Positions 1 to 9,250 of a DNA stretch of 64,000 bases are shown one piece after another. Source of the DNA: Bacillota bacterium. GTDB taxonomy: Bacteria > Bacillota > Clostridia > Lachnospirales > Lachnospiraceae. The stretch is from assembly GCA_023415055.1 (NCBI GenBank), contig JAEZLZ010000068.1, forward strand, positions 62,001 to 126,000, given 5' to 3'. Position 1 is the first letter of the stretch. Each line of letters opens with the position of its first letter. Both the position numbers and the translations under genes were made by a program. The notes beneath the pieces were generated by a model, which was given only the letters and a program-made list of their open reading frames with translations, ran no database searches and was not told the origin of the DNA.

Positions 1-412
1 TTTCACCGGACCTTATCGTTACCGTTTGACTCAAATCATAGTAATCTACCTGATTGGTAGTAACACCATATTCATTTGTTATATAAAAGATATTCGTTGA
101 GATAGCTGCGAATACAAGATCCTCTTCTTTTATCCCCTTCCCGGCCAAGTATTTCTTTACCTTATCTCGGCTTGTCTCAAGCTCTGTATAAGCATCCTTG
201 AGTACAGCGGATTGTGCATGAAAGTATCCTGTCCAAACGATCAGATCTGAAGTAATCTGTTGCTTTGCTGACCCTGTCACTACGATACTGGTCCTGGTAC
301 TTTTGATCTCTACCAGGCCGTTGATTCCGATGAAAGCAGAAGCCACGAAGCCCGTTGCAAGTATCAGTGCGACTATAATGTTCCCTATGGTTCTATGTTT
401 GTTCTCGTTCAT
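1..412 (-). CDS. SIMPL domain protein, truncated by window edge
   Basis: The reading frame opens at an ATG at 412 preceded by AAGGAG and runs off the left end, giving 137 residues. An N-terminal membrane segment lies at about residues 10-30. It is followed by VVTGSAKQQITSDLIVW, the typical opening of the SIMPL (DUF541) fold, and then by alternating helix and strand text ending near DLSQTVTIRSGE. SIMPL proteins are membrane-anchored or periplasmic-type proteins of poorly defined function; some have been linked to oxidative stress defence. The C-terminal half lies outside the window. The start is unusually clear because of the ribosome binding site. Confidence 0.8.
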   Translation of the reverse strand, partial: MNENKHRTIGNIIVALILATGFVASAFIGINGLVEIKSTRTSIVVTGSAKQQITSDLIVWTGYFHAQSAVLKDAYTELETSRDKVKKYLAGKGIKEEDLVFAAISTNIFYITNEYGVTTNQVDYYDLSQTVTIRSGE

Positions 413-617
413 ATGTAATTCTCCTTTTATACTTTATTTATCAAACATAAGTGTAAGCAAGCTGACACTTTCTGAACAAAATAAATAATTTTTCTTCAGT
501 ATATGCTATTTCTATTAAGGTATTACCGGATAATAATCCATTTCCTTTATATTCCTTTATTTTACTGGTGTCAAGATAATAATACAAGTAATACTTAAGT
601 ATCAGATAAACCCTATT

Positions 618-1358
618 TTATTGAAGGTCAAAGGTCCAGCTTTGCCCACCCCGTGATACCTCGATAATCGCTGCATCGTTTAGAAATGCACTTCGTTCCT
701 TCTTAAATTGCTGAATGATCTCCGGTTTATCCCAAAAGTGCATCGGAAACGCATATTTTACTATCGCCGTATTGAGAAGCTTCTCAAATCCAAGATAATA
801 CCATTCCTCCTGCCGTGGATCCATAGGTGCAAAGGCTATATCAATCGGTTTATTCTGAAGTAAGCTTATCTCCTGATTGAATTTCGCTGTCATATCATTA
901 TTACTCTGCTTTGTCTCTTCCTTCCAGACCCAATGGTTCAGATCGCCGGCATGATAGATCGTTTTACCCTTATATTCAAGAAGAAAGGCAACTCCACAAT
1001 CCGTAGATTTTAGTGTATGCAGCCGTATCTGCTTCTGATTTGAATCCTGAAGAAGATATTCCTTATGAGGCTGAACCATGGTGAGCCTTTTCATAACTTC
1101 ATCGCTAACACCATATTTATCCGCATATGTCTTACCTATTCTTATATCCGAGGACAGCATATACTCTGTCTGAAAGCATTTACCTTCCAGACGAAAGATC
1201 TCCGGATTAAAATGATCGCCGTGTTTATGGCTTGAGAATACCATTAGCTTTTTGTTATGGTCCAGTGTGGGAATCTCTCCCGTATAATAGTCAAACAGCC
1301 AATAACAGTTCTCCCACTCGATCAGAAAGCCACTATGACCGATATATGTAACAACCAA
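618..1358 (-). CDS. MBL-fold metal-dependent hydrolase
   Basis: The protein (246 residues) has the metallo-beta-lactamase motif HKHGDH at residues 44-49, a later YHAGDLNHW metal-ligand stretch, and GHSG near the N terminus, as in UlaG-like or L-ascorbate-lactonase-like cytosolic hydrolases. The substrate cannot be told. I chose a TTG start at 1358 because AGGAGG sits 7 bases before it; the same frame extends to a GTG at 1382, but that start would place the ribosome binding site inside the gene. There is no signal peptide. The gene stands 77 bases downstream of the GH18-LRR gene on the same strand and may be co-transcribed with it. Confidence 0.8.
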   Translation of the reverse strand: MVVTYIGHSGFLIEWENCYWLFDYYTGEIPTLDHNKKLMVFSSHKHGDHFNPEIFRLEGKCFQTEYMLSSDIRIGKTYADKYGVSDEVMKRLTMVQPHKEYLLQDSNQKQIRLHTLKSTDCGVAFLLEYKGKTIYHAGDLNHWVWKEETKQSNNDMTAKFNQEISLLQNKPIDIAFAPMDPRQEEWYYLGFEKLLNTAIVKYAFPMHFWDKPEIIQQFKKERSAFLNDAAIIEVSRGGQSWTFDLQ

Positions 1359-1435
1359 GTTAATTCCTCCTATCCAAAGCACCTGTCAGAACAGATCGGC
1401 TCGTGCCTTTGATCAATCCTGCGCTTCAGATGATA

Positions 1436-3625
1436 TTATTTAAAATCACAAAGAAAGCCGTTTTTTTGTAGCAGAGTATTCAGTACACTGAACTTTGTGA
1501 TGTTATTACCGCTAAGATACAGTTCCTTAAGCTTAGGCAGATCCTTCAAAGAGGTAATTCCAACAATTCTATTGTCCTTCAGGTACAGCTTTTCCAATTT
1601 CGTCAGCTTACTGATCGGCTTGATATCCACGATCTTATTGCCGTTGAGCGATAACAGTGTAATGTTTTTTAACGTAGCGATTGCAGTAATATCGCTGATC
1701 TGATTACGCTGAAGATAGAGAGACTTAAGTCCGGTCAAACTGCGCAGCGGCGTAATATCGTTTAACTTATTATTGTCCAAAGAAAGAACCTGCAACTGCT
1801 TTAATTTTTTTACTGCATCTGCTTTACGAATACCATTCTTTCCGAGTTCAAGGACCTTGAGTCCATAGAGTTTTGCAAGTGGCGATATATCCGTTATTTT
1901 ATTTTCTCTGAGATAAAGTTCCTGAAGCTTACTAAGTCCTGATAATGAAGTGACTGAGGTCACCCCGTTTCCATTCAGAGACAATATCTCCAGCTTTGTA
2001 AGCTTTTTCAGTGTACTAAGATCCGTAATCGTATTTCGCTGCAGGTAAAGGGCTCGTAACTTTGTCAGACTGCCAAGTCCTGAGATATCCTTGATCCCAA
2101 GCTGCTGCGCATCCAGATATTCAAGATTCGTAAGGTATTTCAGATCTTTCAGGCTTTTCACCCCTGCAGTTAATTTCAGACGATAGATGTCCTTTACTTC
2201 TGTGGTAGTGATCTTGCCGGTTGGCTTATATAGTTTCTCTCGGACTGCCTTTTCTACGGACGCATCGCTAAAATGAATTGATTGGCCAGTCTCTGTCGGT
2301 TGATCGAAAGAGGACATTCGGTCAAGAAGTGTTGTCCACCCGTCCAGATGATATTCTTTGCCCTTTGCATCGGTGTAATCCGGTACATTTGCAAGGCTCC
2401 ACAGTGATATTCCACCCAGGCCAAACTCCTTTGCAGCCTGGATCTTTGCGTCGATACTGTTACTGTCTTCATATAGGATGACATTAAAGGATTGATCGGA
2501 GCTGTTATAATACTCGATATACGGTGTTTGCAGCTCATTATTATATCCGTAGGTAATCCGTTTCCCTTTTCCGTCCGTATTGTCAATACGTGATTTTATT
2601 GACTTGTATAAGGGAGTCAGTCTCCCTTCCCGGCTTAGACTTGAACTTGATAATGCTTCCCATCCGTTCTCTCCATTAACACCAAACCTCCACTGGGCAC
2701 TATCAAAGGTAATCTGCAGCCAGACCTTCGATAGCTGTGAAGTATCGGACGCCGCAGTCTGCATCTCATAAAGAGCCTGACGGATTAATTGAATCGGAGC
2801 CATACTGTTGATCGGTTCCAGAGCATTATAACCGGTATATTGTTGAACCTGGCTCTTCTCCAGCTTTTGCGTAGGCTCGTAATCGTGTGCCATAAGTATC
2901 ACCCGGTCAGCAAGGTCTAAAATAGAAGCATAATCATAGCCGTCATAATAAATCCCCGGATTCACAGCGACATACAGCTTCTTATCAATGGCCTTGAGCT
3001 GTACTCTTAGTTCTGCTAAAAAACTGGAATAATAAACACTGATCGGCTGACCGTCATACAATATTGCAGTATTTTCTATCGAAGAATTACGAAGTCCTTC
3101 AAAATCAATCACTACACCGTCATAATAGATCCCCTTCCCATCAGAAATGTCCGTTAGAAGATAATCATGTATGGCCTGCACCATAGCCCCGCGTTTCTCT
3201 TCATAAGGCAGTAATTCACTGCTGTCGCTTCCATCCATATAGATGTTAAGCTGTATCGATTTCCCCTGACTCTTGGCATATTCCACGGGAGATAAGTAGT
3301 CGTTCGGATAGTAAAAGCTAAAGTTATCATTCTTACCCTTCATTGTATTGATCGTTCCCGGTTCCTCCGAATCGATTCTGCTCCAGGCAAAGCTTACCGA
3401 ATCCACATCATCGATATAGCTTTGAAGCTTCTCGGAAAATATTGCATTTGAAGGATAAAAGGCATGCAGTTCATGCCCTGAAGGTTCTTCCGCAGCCTGT
3501 ACTGACATGACAGGGATCATTAATCCAATTGCAAGCATGAAGCAGACAGCGATTGCAAGATATTTTATTACTATTGTTTGGATCGTGTGTTGATCTTTTC
3601 TCTTTTTCATTACCCAAAATTTCAT
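1436..3625 (-). CDS. secreted GH18 domain protein with C-terminal leucine-rich repeats
   Basis: The 729-residue protein begins with a basic N terminus and a hydrophobic signal segment (about residues 20-45, ending SVQAA). A glycosyl hydrolase family 18 domain follows, with the catalytic strand DGVVIDFEG at 169-177; Glu176 is the expected proton donor. From about 475 to 720 it carries roughly ten 22-residue leucine-rich repeats of the internalin type (pattern LTKLRALYLQRNTITDLST). GH18 proteins act on chitin, peptidoglycan or related N-acetylhexosamine polymers. LRRs usually bind proteins or surfaces. No cell-wall anchor motif is seen at the C terminus (ends FLCDFK). AGGAGG lies 11 bases before the ATG at 3625. 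Confidence 0.85.
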   Translation of the reverse strand: MKFWVMKKRKDQHTIQTIVIKYLAIAVCFMLAIGLMIPVMSVQAAEEPSGHELHAFYPSNAIFSEKLQSYIDDVDSVSFAWSRIDSEEPGTINTMKGKNDNFSFYYPNDYLSPVEYAKSQGKSIQLNIYMDGSDSSELLPYEEKRGAMVQAIHDYLLTDISDGKGIYYDGVVIDFEGLRNSSIENTAILYDGQPISVYYSSFLAELRVQLKAIDKKLYVAVNPGIYYDGYDYASILDLADRVILMAHDYEPTQKLEKSQVQQYTGYNALEPINSMAPIQLIRQALYEMQTAASDTSQLSKVWLQITFDSAQWRFGVNGENGWEALSSSSLSREGRLTPLYKSIKSRIDNTDGKGKRITYGYNNELQTPYIEYYNSSDQSFNVILYEDSNSIDAKIQAAKEFGLGGISLWSLANVPDYTDAKGKEYHLDGWTTLLDRMSSFDQPTETGQSIHFSDASVEKAVREKLYKPTGKITTTEVKDIYRLKLTAGVKSLKDLKYLTNLEYLDAQQLGIKDISGLGSLTKLRALYLQRNTITDLSTLKKLTKLEILSLNGNGVTSVTSLSGLSKLQELYLRENKITDISPLAKLYGLKVLELGKNGIRKADAVKKLKQLQVLSLDNNKLNDITPLRSLTGLKSLYLQRNQISDITAIATLKNITLLSLNGNKIVDIKPISKLTKLEKLYLKDNRIVGITSLKDLPKLKELYLSGNNITKFSVLNTLLQKNGFLCDFK

Positions 3626-3709
3626 ATTTACATTTACCTCCTATCAGCGATATCCTCTTCCTGTTCTTCCTTTTCGAAGCAGGTTTCCTAAAAAAGATAT
3701 CTTCCTTTC

Positions 3710-3992
3710 TTACCTTTTGCTCCTGTAGCAGATCGTGCCACTGTTCTCAAAAGTCTCCAGAATTTCCTGTGTTCTTAAACCATAGATTCCGGAAGTATCA
3801 TAATTATCCTTCTGAAGTAAAGTATCCACCACTCGTTTGATATATAGCATCTCAACATGCTCAAGCGCAGAGAAGCTTATCTTCTCATAGGACTTTCTCT
3901 TTCTTTACAGTCAGATTACCATAATTTTACGTCTCTACCAGTACAATATACTCTACTCCTTCAAACGCTGCAATATAATTTCCTGGTATATA
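3710..3992 (-). pseudogene. decayed gene remnant, family not recognised
   Basis: Minus-strand text reads as protein in two adjoining frames. One frame gives NYIAAFEGVEYIVLVET, a TAA stop, then NYGNLTVKKEKVL and TGA. The next frame continues with EKISFSALEHVEMLYIKRVV and ends about 40 residues later in ICYRSKR and a TAA at 3710. No usable start codon or ribosome binding site precedes the first part. The composition (charged, amphipathic, no low complexity) looks like former coding sequence broken by a stop and a frameshift. I cannot name the family. The rest of the 450-base gap between the flanking genes shows no other feature. Confidence 0.4.
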
Positions 3993-4076
3993 TTACTTAT
4001 TTAGGTTAAAGTGCCACATTTTTACATTTCAACTTTGTAATGGAAGATCACCGTCTTAAGCAATCATGATTTTATA

Positions 4077-4910
4077 TCAATCAATATAGTATTCTCTCAA
4101 TATCCTGATTTCTTCGGCATATCCCTCCAACTCATTCGGCGTCTCCAGATAAAAGGGCAACTTTCTCAAGGCAGGATGGCTGATGATACGTATCATCGCT
4201 TCCAGTCCGATAAAGCCTTTCCCGATCTTCTCGTGGCGATCCTTATGACTTCCCAAAGGATTCATGCTGTCGTTGATGTGAATTGCACGCAAACGTTCCA
4301 GGCCAATGATGCGGTCGAACTCTTCCACAACTCCGTCCAGATTATTTACAATATCATATCCTGCATCATGAACATGGCAGGTATCCAGACAAATCCCTAT
4401 CTTATCCTTTAGTACGATGCCATCAATAATTTGCTTCAGCTCCTCGAAGGTACTTCCTACCTCGGACCCCTTCCCTGACATAGTCTCCAACAGAACGACA
4501 GTACTCTGATTCGGAGTTAAAATCTGATTCAAACAGTCAGTGATAAGTGTAACTCCTTTCTCTATTCCCTGTCCCACATGACTGCCGGGATGAAAATTAT
4601 ACATATTACCGGGCAGATACTCCATTCTGTTTAAATCATCCTTCATGGTAAACAGCGCAAACTCACGGGTTTTCTCCTCTGCAGAACAAGGATTCAGTGT
4701 ATAAGGTGCATGTGCCAGCAATAAGGCAAATTCATGTTGGTGTAGCAGATCATTGAGCCTGCGGGCATCCTCCGGATCAATCTCCTTTGCTTTACTGCCT
4801 CGCGGATTACGAGTAAAAAACTGAAAGGTATTTGCATTTATGTTTAATGCCTCCTCACCCATGGCTAGAAAGCCTTTGGAAGAGGACAAGTGACATCCGA
4901 TATTTAACAT
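4077..4910 (-). CDS. nfo: deoxyribonuclease IV (AP endonuclease)
   Basis: The 277-residue protein is a full-length endonuclease IV TIM barrel: it opens MLNIGCHLSSSKGF, has the zinc-ligand stretches NFHPGSHVGQG, LLETMSGKGSEVG, GICLDTCHVHDAGYD, HINDSMNPLGSHKDRH and ends in FYLETPNE. It incises DNA at abasic sites and processes oxidised 3' ends in base excision repair. I chose the ATG at 4910, with GGAG 9 bases upstream; upstream in-frame starts up to 4943 lack a ribosome binding site and would add residues not usual for the family. It is a single gene with no obvious operon partner. Confidence 0.93.
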   Translation of the reverse strand: MLNIGCHLSSSKGFLAMGEEALNINANTFQFFTRNPRGSKAKEIDPEDARRLNDLLHQHEFALLLAHAPYTLNPCSAEEKTREFALFTMKDDLNRMEYLPGNMYNFHPGSHVGQGIEKGVTLITDCLNQILTPNQSTVVLLETMSGKGSEVGSTFEELKQIIDGIVLKDKIGICLDTCHVHDAGYDIVNNLDGVVEEFDRIIGLERLRAIHINDSMNPLGSHKDRHEKIGKGFIGLEAMIRIISHPALRKLPFYLETPNELEGYAEEIRILREYYID

Positions 4911-5386
4911 TCCTTTTTTCTCCATTCTATGTATTTGCATCACAACTCAGCGCTACTTTCTAGTATATCACAACGAGTGGAAATGCAATAGCTCTTCTGT
5001 TTTTTATACATTCAGAGATATTTCATTCTTTATTGTATCTGAAACAGTATCATTTTTAGTGAATATAAATAATTCTTATATATTGTGATATTAAACACTG
5101 TAATTAATGGCAAATTGTGCAAAATAGCTATTCCCTTTTCTCCATCCATATTGTATAATTAACTTAATATATAATTAGAAAGTGTGGTGATTATATACAA
5201 AGCAATCGGACTATCTACCTGAAAAATGGTATTTATCTTAATTATCTGCCTTATTTTTTTTGCACTAACTAGATTGATTAATCAAACTATATCAGATGAA
5301 GAAAGCTGTTATTTTTTCCTTCATCAGCGAAATAAATAGGCGCGTAACTATTGCTATGAACACACGATTGAAAGGGAGATTAATTT
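4911..5386. other. intergenic region with a possible small membrane-peptide ORF and a hairpin
   Basis: This AT-rich gap is the leader of the permease gene that follows. A TATAAT at 5154-5159 could be a -10 box. A 37-codon plus-strand frame at 5226-5339 begins MVFILIICLIFFALTRL and would make a one-pass membrane peptide, but it has no ribosome binding site, so I do not call it a gene. GATGAAG at 5295-5301 pairs with CTTCATC at 5319-5325 and forms a 7-bp hairpin without a T run. I looked for a purine riboswitch core and did not find one. Confidence 0.3.
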
Positions 5387-6721
5387 ATGAGTGCGAAGAG
5401 AGCTGAAAGAGCAGAATTATCGTTATTTGATTTAAACGGAAAACCTAGTTGGGGCGCGTCGATCCCTCAGGCAATGCAGCATGTGCTTGCCATGCTTGTC
5501 GGAAACATCACCCCTCCTATTCTAGTCGCACAGCTGCTGGAACTTCCTGAAGAGGAAAAGATTCTTCTGATGCAGGCAGCTATGATTATCGGCGGACTAA
5601 CAACTTTACTGCAACTATTTCCACTGTTTGGTTTCGGTATGGGATTACCGAACGTAATGGGTGTAGCCTTTGCCTATATGCCTATCTTGACAGCAATTGG
5701 ACTAAACTATGGTATACGGGCTATCTTTGGAGCTCAGTTGGTCGGTGCGTTTGCTTCTATTTTTATTGGTATGGGAATCGGAAAGATTCGAAAGCTATTC
5801 CCTCCGATTGTCAGTGGTACCGTCGTTTTGAGCATCGGTTTATCCCTCTATAGTACAGCAATAAATTATATGGCTGGCGGAAGTCCTTCCAATGAGAGCT
5901 TCGGCAATCCGAAATATTGGGTGATTGCTCTACTTGTACTTTCTATAACCCTTGCTTGTAATTTCTTCGGTAAAGGTTATATAAAGGTATCGGGTATGTT
6001 AATCGGTATCGGTGTAGGCTATCTTCTATCCATCGCATGGGGTGGAATGGTTAGTTTTGACAATGTTGCAAATGCCAGCTGGATTGCTTTACCAAAGGTT
6101 CTTTACTGGGGCGTAGAGTTCCATCCATCTGCAATCTTAGCTATGATTATTATGTATATCGTTCAGGCTGTTCAAACAATCGGTGACGTTTCCTCGACAG
6201 CAATCGGCGGTTTCAACCGTGAAGCAACGGACAAGGAAATCGGTGGAGCGATTAAAGGACAGGGTATCTGCGGTATGCTTGGTGCATGTATCGGAGGATT
6301 ACCTACCGATCCATACAGTCAAAATGTAGGCTTAATCGTTACGACAAAGGTTGTAGCAAAAAGAGTATTTATGATTGTTGGCGTAATCATGCTGGCAGCA
6401 GGTCTCATACCAAAATTCGGAGCAGTTATGACCACCATACCCTATCCGGTACTTGGTGGCGCTACGATTACCGTATTTGCTGCGATCACCATGTCCGGTA
6501 TTCAGTTAATCACACAACAACCCCTGAATTACCGTAATAAAATGATTGTTGGTATCGCACTTGCACTCGGAGTTGGAGTCAGTACCGTATCTTCTTCCCT
6601 TCAATTCTTTCCGACGGATGTACAGAATATAATCGGAAAATCACCGATCGTATTATCCTTCCTGGTATCCTTCTTACTAAATATTATTGTACCGAAGGAT
6701 GATACTGCAGAAGAAGATTAA
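5387..6721 (+). CDS. nucleobase:cation symporter-2 family (xanthine/uracil) permease
   Basis: The 444-residue protein is very hydrophobic, with about 12-14 membrane segments, and starts with the soluble tail typical of NCS2 transporters, then ASIPQAMQHVLAMLVGNITP, a conserved opening of the family. A second family signature follows in the stretch TIGDVSSTAIGGFNREATDK, and GGLPTDPYSQNVGLI matches the motif with asparagine after glutamine. These proteins import uracil, xanthine or related purines with protons. The exact base cannot be settled by eye; the Q-N-V-G-L text is more like purine (xanthine/urate) members. GGGAG precedes the ATG. The gene is single and is followed by a terminator. Confidence 0.9.
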   Translation: MSAKRAERAELSLFDLNGKPSWGASIPQAMQHVLAMLVGNITPPILVAQLLELPEEEKILLMQAAMIIGGLTTLLQLFPLFGFGMGLPNVMGVAFAYMPILTAIGLNYGIRAIFGAQLVGAFASIFIGMGIGKIRKLFPPIVSGTVVLSIGLSLYSTAINYMAGGSPSNESFGNPKYWVIALLVLSITLACNFFGKGYIKVSGMLIGIGVGYLLSIAWGGMVSFDNVANASWIALPKVLYWGVEFHPSAILAMIIMYIVQAVQTIGDVSSTAIGGFNREATDKEIGGAIKGQGICGMLGACIGGLPTDPYSQNVGLIVTTKVVAKRVFMIVGVIMLAAGLIPKFGAVMTTIPYPVLGGATITVFAAITMSGIQLITQQPLNYRNKMIVGIALALGVGVSTVSSSLQFFPTDVQNIIGKSPIVLSFLVSFLLNIIVPKDDTAEED

Positions 6722-6740
6722 GTTAATATATTAAACAGTA

Positions 6741-6790
6741 GGGGGCTTTCCACATTCGTATTATTATGCGATTGTGGAAGGTCCTTTTCT
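6741..6790 (+). terminator. intrinsic terminator after the NCS2 permease
   Basis: CTTTCCACA at 6746-6754 pairs with TGTGGAAG beginning at 6773, extended by GG/CC pairs, and is followed by a T-rich run (CCTTTTCTTTATT). It lies 20 bases after the permease stop. Confidence 0.8.
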
Positions 6791-6943
6791 TTATTCCATC
6801 AACTTTAATACTTATTCTTGTCTTTTTCTTTCTTTGGGTGTAACATGATAGTTGTTTCACTAAACAATAGCAAGATTGCTTTATGAACTTTCTATTGTAT
6901 TCAAAAAAAACATCCTGAATAAAGAAAGAGAAGGAAATCTACC

Positions 6944-7819
6944 ATGAAAAAGATCCTACCGATCATTATGTTACTGTCTGCAATTTTACTGATTACCGGA
7001 TGCAGTAAAAAAGAAGAGCTCCGTCCGGTCAGCGTTGGCAATCTTTCCTTTGAATATGATGCAAATGAATGGAAACACTTAGAAAGTAAAGATGAAAATG
7101 CACCACTCGAATTCACAGATTTCCATGACAATAAAATCAGCGTATATGTATCGCAGGAAAGTACCTACCAGCATCCTATGGATATGATTCATTTTTATAA
7201 TACAATGGTATCCGGTAATGAAAATTTTAAGGTCTTTCAAGAGCCCACTAAGGTAGAGGTAAATGGTAATACGTGGTACGAATATGGCTACAGCTACAAA
7301 GAAGGAGCTATTGTTCGAAAGGTATATCAGCGTTTTTACGGAAAATATTACAATGCCGCCTCCATCTCCTATACTTCTGATGAGAAGAATTATGATAGCG
7401 GGTATAGCAACGCAATTAAGCTGATGTCTTCCATCAAAGCAAATGATGTCACCAATGCTTCCAATGAAGCGAAGGCCCATAAATTTCTTGTCGGAGAATG
7501 GGAGGTAACAGGCAGTGGGTATCTGGTGCTAAAGGATGACGGTACTTACGAATGGTACAGCAACTCGGCAAAGGATAAAAATAATATGCACTCAGGAACC
7601 TATGGCTGTGATGTCGAGAATCCAGCCCTTAGTCTGAAAGAAGGCGATGGAATCTATCTCGTACTCTTCCCGGAAAAGCTTGTGGTAGATGGGAAAGAGG
7701 AGGAGACACAGAGCTATAAGATGGACTATCTAATTTCCTTCGAACAAAAGGAGAATACAGAGGAGTATCAGATGGTGAACATGGCTTCCTATAATTTGTA
7801 TACCATTCGAAAAAAATAG
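6944..7819 (+). CDS. lipoprotein of unknown function
   Basis: The 291-residue protein has a lipoprotein signal peptide with lipobox LITGC (Cys at about residue 20), so it should be anchored on the outer face of the membrane. Residues 25-165 (opening RPVSVGNLSFEYDANEW) resemble the PsbP/DcrB-like fold seen in many small lipoproteins: an amphipathic beta sheet ending IKLMSSIKA. Residues 175-291 (KFLVGEWEVTGSGYLVLKDD) look like a lipocalin-like or META-like beta barrel reporting a 'weight and display' pattern common in Firmicute lipoproteins. No enzyme motif is visible. AAGGA precedes the ATG. It appears monocistronic. Confidence 0.7.
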   Translation: MKKILPIIMLLSAILLITGCSKKEELRPVSVGNLSFEYDANEWKHLESKDENAPLEFTDFHDNKISVYVSQESTYQHPMDMIHFYNTMVSGNENFKVFQEPTKVEVNGNTWYEYGYSYKEGAIVRKVYQRFYGKYYNAASISYTSDEKNYDSGYSNAIKLMSSIKANDVTNASNEAKAHKFLVGEWEVTGSGYLVLKDDGTYEWYSNSAKDKNNMHSGTYGCDVENPALSLKEGDGIYLVLFPEKLVVDGKEEETQSYKMDYLISFEQKENTEEYQMVNMASYNLYTIRKK

Positions 7820-7873
7820 AATGATTAAAGTGTTAAAAACCGAAGGTGCTTTTCTGATTCACTATATTACTAT

Positions 7874-7889
7874 TGCAAACTTGTTTGCA
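7874..7889. promoter_or_regulatory. palindrome upstream of the GH43 gene, candidate operator
   Basis: TGCAAAC-TT-GTTTGCA is a 7+2+7 inverted repeat, 160 bases before the GH43 start. A second imperfect palindrome with TTGCA/TGCAA ends lies about 20 bases further on. A LacI- or AraC-type regulator could bind; none is encoded next to it. Confidence 0.3.
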
Positions 7890-8050
7890 GTTCAATCTAT
7901 TGCATTAGGAATAGTGCAAAGCACATTATGACACTTTGATCAAAAAATATGACTATAAATGAGAACAGGATGGCAACATTTGCGAAGAAAATAAGTGTCG
8001 ATTGCGTTATACTATGTTCTAGTTTAATAAAGAATATGGAGATTATCATT

Positions 8051-9034
8051 ATGAATCAGAACTCACAACCAAATCAACCTTTAGTTACGCATATCTATAC
8101 TGCAGATCCTTCCGTTCATGTCTTTGAAGATAAGCTATATATCTATCCTTCACACGATTTAGATCATAACGGTCCGGACAATGACAACGGTGATCAATAT
8201 AAAATGGAGGATTATCATATCCTATCGATGGATGACCTAACATCTCCCTGTATTGATCACGGAGAAGCTCTTCATAAGAAGGATGTTCCCTGGGTAAGCA
8301 AACAGATGTGGGCCCCGGACGCAGTTTATAAGAACGGTACTTATTATCTTTTCTTCCCGGCCAGAGATAAGGACAGTATCTTCCGTATCGGTGTCGCCAC
8401 CTCGAAGAACCCTGTCGGACCTTTCAAGGCTGAGCCAGACTATATTCTCGGAAGCTATAGCATCGATCCGGCAGTATTTGTTGACGATGATGGAAAAGCT
8501 TATATGTATTATGGCGGTCTCTGGGGTGGGCAGCTGGAGAAATGGCAATCCGGATATTTTAATCCGAATGAACCGGATCCAGACAATAACGGTCCCGCTT
8601 TAGGACCCATGGTCGCCGAACTAAGCGATGATCTTCTCTCATTTTTGAAGGCTCCACAGATGATCTCCATTGTTGATGAAGAAGGTAAGCCTCTTCTCGC
8701 AGGGGATGAAGAAAGAAGATATTTTGAAGGTCCCTGGATGCACAAGTATAACGGTTACTACTATTTATCCTATTCCACCGGCAGCACTCATTATCTTGCT
8801 TATGCCACCAGTAAGGATCCCAAAGGACCATTTACTTACCAAGGTCGAATCTTAGAACCGGTCATAGGATGGACTACACATCATTCCATCATACAGTTCA
8901 AGGATAAATGGTATCTGTTCTATCATGACAGCTCCCTGTCCGGCGGTGTGAATCATAAACGCTGTATCAAATATACGGAACTCAAGTATAATGCGGACGG
9001 AACTATTCAAACGATACATCCTTATGAGCAGTAA
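8051..9034 (+). CDS. glycoside hydrolase family 43 (beta-xylosidase / arabinofuranosidase type)
   Basis: The 327-residue protein is a single five-bladed GH43 catalytic domain. The general base region reads IYTADPSVHVF, the pKa-modulating Asp region reads DPAVFVDDDGKAYMYYG, and the acid Glu is in YFEGPWMHKYNGYYYL. No signal peptide is present, so it should act in the cytoplasm on imported short arabino- or xylo-oligosaccharides. The ATG at 8051 follows GGAG by 9 bases; the open frame continues upstream to 7949 but without a ribosome binding site. Its true sugar specificity cannot be read from sequence alone. It lies upstream of the MATE gene but has a separate promoter. Confidence 0.88.
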   Translation: MNQNSQPNQPLVTHIYTADPSVHVFEDKLYIYPSHDLDHNGPDNDNGDQYKMEDYHILSMDDLTSPCIDHGEALHKKDVPWVSKQMWAPDAVYKNGTYYLFFPARDKDSIFRIGVATSKNPVGPFKAEPDYILGSYSIDPAVFVDDDGKAYMYYGGLWGGQLEKWQSGYFNPNEPDPDNNGPALGPMVAELSDDLLSFLKAPQMISIVDEEGKPLLAGDEERRYFEGPWMHKYNGYYYLSYSTGSTHYLAYATSKDPKGPFTYQGRILEPVIGWTTHHSIIQFKDKWYLFYHDSSLSGGVNHKRCIKYTELKYNADGTIQTIHPYEQ

Positions 9035-9047
9035 TTTGACAAATCAA

Positions 9048-9155
9048 TTATCCTACCATCATCAGTACGTTTCCTCTTTCATCCAATAATAAAATGAGGT
9101 AGATCCTATTCTCTCCCAGAACCAGATCGGCTTTTTTGTCAGGCAGTATACTTAG
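9048..9155 (-). pseudogene. short coding remnant between direct repeats
   Basis: Minus-strand text reads LSILPDKKADLVLGENRIYL followed by ILLLDERGNVLMMVG and a TAA, with a TAA just before it and no start codon. It looks like the C-terminal end of a lost gene of unknown family. It is almost exactly bracketed by a 13-base direct repeat, TTGACAAATCAAT, at 9036-9048 and 9167-9179. The remaining gap to 9338 holds only the MATE promoter. Confidence 0.3.
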
Positions 9156-9250
9156 TTATGCGCTGCTTGACAAATCAATCGGGGGAGATACGGTTCTACC
9201 TCTTTTTACTTTGTAGGGCATTTTATTTTTTACTACTTTTTATTAACCTA

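Noticed and set aside
5040..5386. Purine riboswitch upstream of the NCS2 permease
   Set aside because: The stretch ACTATCTACCTG recalls part of the aptamer core, but the other core and pairing elements are not present.
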